Below, in pieces: positions 61,985 through 64,000 of a DNA stretch of 64,000 bases (its first letter is position 1; each line of letters opens with the position of its first letter). Both the position numbers and the translations under genes were made by a program. The notes beneath the pieces were generated by a model, which had not been told where the DNA came from, made no database searches, and saw nothing but the letters and a program-made list of their open reading frames with translations. The DNA lies in NCBI GenBank assembly GCA_022225965.2, contig JAKJXP020000051.1, positions 248,001 through 312,000 on the forward strand, in the 5' to 3' direction. The DNA is from Diatrype stigma (taxonomy: Eukaryota > Ascomycota > Sordariomycetes > Xylariales > Diatrypaceae).

Positions 61985-62073
61985 GGCGAAAACGCTCGAG
62001 GTATTTTCCAAGCCTGAATTTCTAAACATAATTTCCGTATTACACCACCTTTATAAAATAACCTCCGATTAGG
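61985..62073 (-). repeat. Right terminal inverted repeat (89 bp)
   Basis: Starts GGCGAAAACGCTCGAGG and ends CCTCCGATTAGG. It is the inverted partner of 51878-51966. It is less mutated than the left one (keeps GGTGGTG and CTCGAGCG on the inverted strand). Confidence 0.88.
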
Positions 62074-62686
62074 ATTATGCGGCTAATTAAATTATATTTA
62101 AATAAAGCTAATTTAATAACTTATTAATACGAATTATCATTATTACGCAATTTTATTAGATTTTTTTATAATTTATACGTATAATTCTTTATTTATTATA
62201 TATAATATTTCTTTATTTAAACTTAAAATTGCTTTATTTCTTAATATTAATATATATTAAAATATTTAGTTTTAATATAATTTATTTATAATTGCTTTTA
62301 AATAAGTAATTATTATATTATTTTATTAATTAATCGTTTATAAATAAATCGATATTATATATATATTTGCGTTTATAATTTTAAATAAAACCGATATAAT
62401 CGAAACTTAAAATTTAAACCTTTTATAAATTCGAAATCTCGATATTTTATAAATTTTATTATTTTCGTTATATTTATTATATTATTACGCTTTCGAAATC
62501 TCGAATACATATAATCGTTATGGCTTATTATTAGTTATATTGCATTATAATAGCTTCGAAATTTCGATTTTTTATAAGTTTTGCCGTTTGCGTTATATAT
62601 TATATAATATAATGCCTTTTAAATTTCGTTATTTTATAAGAAATAATATAATTATAATTAAACTTTTATAATGTATTATTTTATTA
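62074..62686. repeat. 1.6-kb dispersed repeat, copy B, right part
   Basis: Begins ATTATGCGGCTAATTAAAT and aligns without large gaps to 39568-40171. Confidence 0.82.
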
Positions 62687-62702
62687 AGTCGTGAATTAAT
62701 AT

Positions 62703-62713
62703 TTAGGGTTAGG
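62703..62713. repeat. Telomere-like word TTAGGGTTAGG
   Basis: Two units of the common fungal telomere repeat, directly after copy B. It is the inverse of the CCTAACCC at the head of copy A, so it may mark an element end rather than a telomere. Confidence 0.5.
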
Positions 62714-62734
62714 TTCTCGGTACATATAGGTGCT

Positions 62735-63745
62735 GCCGAATTAGGCGCTAAGGCGTTATTAAAACTTCCAATCGGGCACTAAGGCGTTACTAAAACTCCT
62801 AATCCGGCAGGCGTCCCGCTGCACGCTGCTTAAATTCATGCTTTCCCGTTGCATACTGCTTATATGCATTAACCCGTTACCAAAACTCCCAATCGGGCAC
62901 TAAGGCGTTACAAAAACTCCTAATCGAGCACTAGCCCGTTATTAAAACGCTTTATCGAATATGTCGCCGCGTATATAAGTAATTTAAAGCAATACTAACT
63001 CTTTATATTTTGCTTATATATATTAGCCCGTTACCAAAACTTCTAATCGGGCACTAAGACGTTACTAAAACTTCCAATCGGGCATTAGTTCGTTATTAAA
63101 ACGCTTTACCGAATATGTCGCCGCGTACGCAAATGGTTTAAAGCAATATTAACCCTTTATATTTTGCTTATATGCATTAGTCCGTTATTAAAACTTCCAA
63201 TCGGGCATTAAGGCGTTACCAAAACTCCTAATCGGGCATTAGCCCGTTATCAAAACGCTTTATCGAATATGCCGCCGCGTACGCATGTGGTTTAAAGCAA
63301 TATTAATTCTTTGCATTTTATTTATATGCATTAATTCGTTATTAAAACTTTTAATCGGGCATTAGCCCGTTATTAAAACGCTTTACCGAATATACCGCTG
63401 CGTATATATGTGGTTTAAAGCAATACTAATCCTTTATATTTTGCTTATATGCATTAATTCGTTACCAAAATTCCTAATCGGGCATTAGTTCGTTATTAAA
63501 ACGTTTTACCGAATATGCCGCTATATATGCATGTAATTTAAAGTAATATTAATTCTTTACATTTTATTTATATATATTAATTCGTTATTAAAACTTTTAA
63601 TTAAGCACTAGCCCGTTATTAAAACGCTTTACCGAATATGCCGCTACGTACGCATATGGTTTAAAGCAATATTAACCTTTTGCATTTTGCTTATATGCAT
63701 TAACTCGTTACCAAAACTTCTAATCGGGCATTAGCCCGTTTGGTA
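62735..63745. repeat. Compound satellite, 123-bp units with 31-bp subunits
   Basis: AAAACGCTTTA-type anchors at 62944, 63098, 63252, 63375, 63498 and 63621 are spaced 154, 154, 123, 123 and 123 bp. The extra 31 bp is one more copy of the CGTTACCAAAACTTCTAATCGGGCA subunit. Each unit also contains CCGCCGCGTACGCA-like and GGTTTAAAGCAATATTAA sequence. Confidence 0.9.
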
Positions 63746-63835
63746 CAGGATTTCTAGGGGTCCTACTTATTTATAAGATAAAGAGATAAGATAAAGGATA
63801 AGATATGAAATAAGAAGAGATAAGACTTAGCTAGT
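63746..63835. repeat. Short GATAAG-rich stretch
   Basis: GATAAAGAGATAAGATAAAG and further GATAAGA words at 63777-63826, following GGATTTCTAGGGGTCC. GATAAG is the HGATAR core bound by fungal GATA factors, but nothing downstream suggests a gene here. Confidence 0.5.
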
Positions 63836-64000
63836 TAAATTAAAGCTTCAGCCTTTCGTTTTGCGAATAAGCTGCAATCTTTTTAAAATATTATTATTTT
63901 TATAATACCCATTATTTCCGTACCAAAATGGTAGCATTTTAAAGCGCATCCATTACGTAATTAAATATTAAACCATTGTCGGATTAATTTAATTAATTCT
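63836..64000. other. Right window edge, AT-rich
   Basis: No feature is recognised. Confidence 0.5.

Larger units (their letters stand above)
51708..62073. mobile_element. 10.4-kb insertion splitting repeat copy B, carrying 89-bp TIRs
   Basis: Comparison with the unbroken copy A shows that 51708-62073 is inserted. Copy A reads CTATTATTATGCGG where copy B has CGATTATTA before and ATTATGCGG after the insert, consistent with a 4-bp ATTA target duplication. Within it, an 89-bp inverted repeat occupies 51878-51966 and 61985-62073. The right inverted repeat ends exactly at the insertion boundary, but the left one starts 170 bp inside it. It encloses a decayed Helitron-type Rep/helicase frame (minus), a second relic frame (plus) and several minisatellites. 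The class of the element is unsettled. Confidence 0.75.
36490..64000. other. AT-rich, RIP-decayed repeat block
   Basis: From about 36,490 to the window end base composition shifts abruptly to mostly A/T, with TA-rich words and few CA/TG. No frame longer than about 140 codons survives, and those are minisatellite artefacts. Duplicated segments inside differ mainly by C-to-T and G-to-A, and relic protein frames are punctuated mostly by TAA at glutamine positions. This is the pattern left by repeat-induced point mutation in Pezizomycotina. Subfeatures are listed separately. Confidence 0.9.

Noticed and set aside
62703..62713. True telomere
   Set aside because: Only two TTAGGG-like units and the sequence continues for more than 1.2 kb.
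62735..63745. Possible CRISPR array
   Set aside because: The repeats are tandem satellites with repeated 'spacers' too, in a eukaryotic genome; no cas genes.
1..64000. tRNA and rRNA genes
   Set aside because: I looked for clover-leaf A/B box patterns and rRNA-like sequence by eye and saw none; a covariance-model search would be decisive.

Overview
This is nuclear DNA of a filamentous ascomycete (Pezizomycotina). The evidence is short GT-AG introns, a fungal gene set (GPI-anchor ethanolamine-phosphate transferase, condensin, RRM nucleolar protein, secreted GH13 amylase, MFS sugar transporter, GMC oxidoreductase, STAND-type ankyrin protein, SET-MYND protein) and a 27.5-kb AT-rich block with the C-to-T/G-to-A decay typical of repeat-induced point mutation (RIP). 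I cannot name the species.

The window has two compartments. From 1 to about 36.49 kb it is gene-bearing with ordinary base composition. In order: LAS21-type transferase (minus, 7 exons), a 610-aa protein of unknown function (plus), NOP4 (minus), a MITE-like element at 10.81-11.07 kb, condensin subunit YCG1/CND3 (plus), a 2.2-kb gap, a secreted alpha-amylase (plus), a divergent SnoaL-like/NmrA-like pair, a 13-exon sugar transporter (minus), an ankyrin protein (plus), a GMC oxidoreductase (plus), a very-long-chain acyl-CoA synthetase with a 7-nt first exon (plus), and a SET-MYND gene with two apparent frameshifts whose MYND finger stops at the compartment boundary.

From about 36.49 kb to the end, the sequence is AT-rich repeat DNA with no intact gene. 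It holds microsatellites, several minisatellites (28, 48, 15, 42, 31/123 bp), duplicated segments differing mainly by transitions, and transposon relics. One 1.6-kb repeat occurs intact at 38.57-40.17 kb and again at 50.71-62.69 kb, where a 10.4-kb insertion splits it. That insertion carries 89-bp terminal inverted repeats and, on the minus strand, the RIP-decayed remains of a Helitron-type Rep/PIF1-helicase protein whose catalytic His-x-His has become Tyr-Val-Tyr. A Helitron-type protein inside long terminal inverted repeats is the most unusual thing here.

The euchromatic genes do not form one pathway. Housekeeping genes lie to the left (GPI anchors, ribosome biogenesis, chromosome condensation). 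Carbon-use, lipid and accessory genes (amylase, sugar transporter, oxidoreductases, acyl-CoA synthetase, STAND-like ankyrin protein, SET-MYND protein) lie toward the AT-rich block. Exon limits were placed by eye from splice signals and reading phase.
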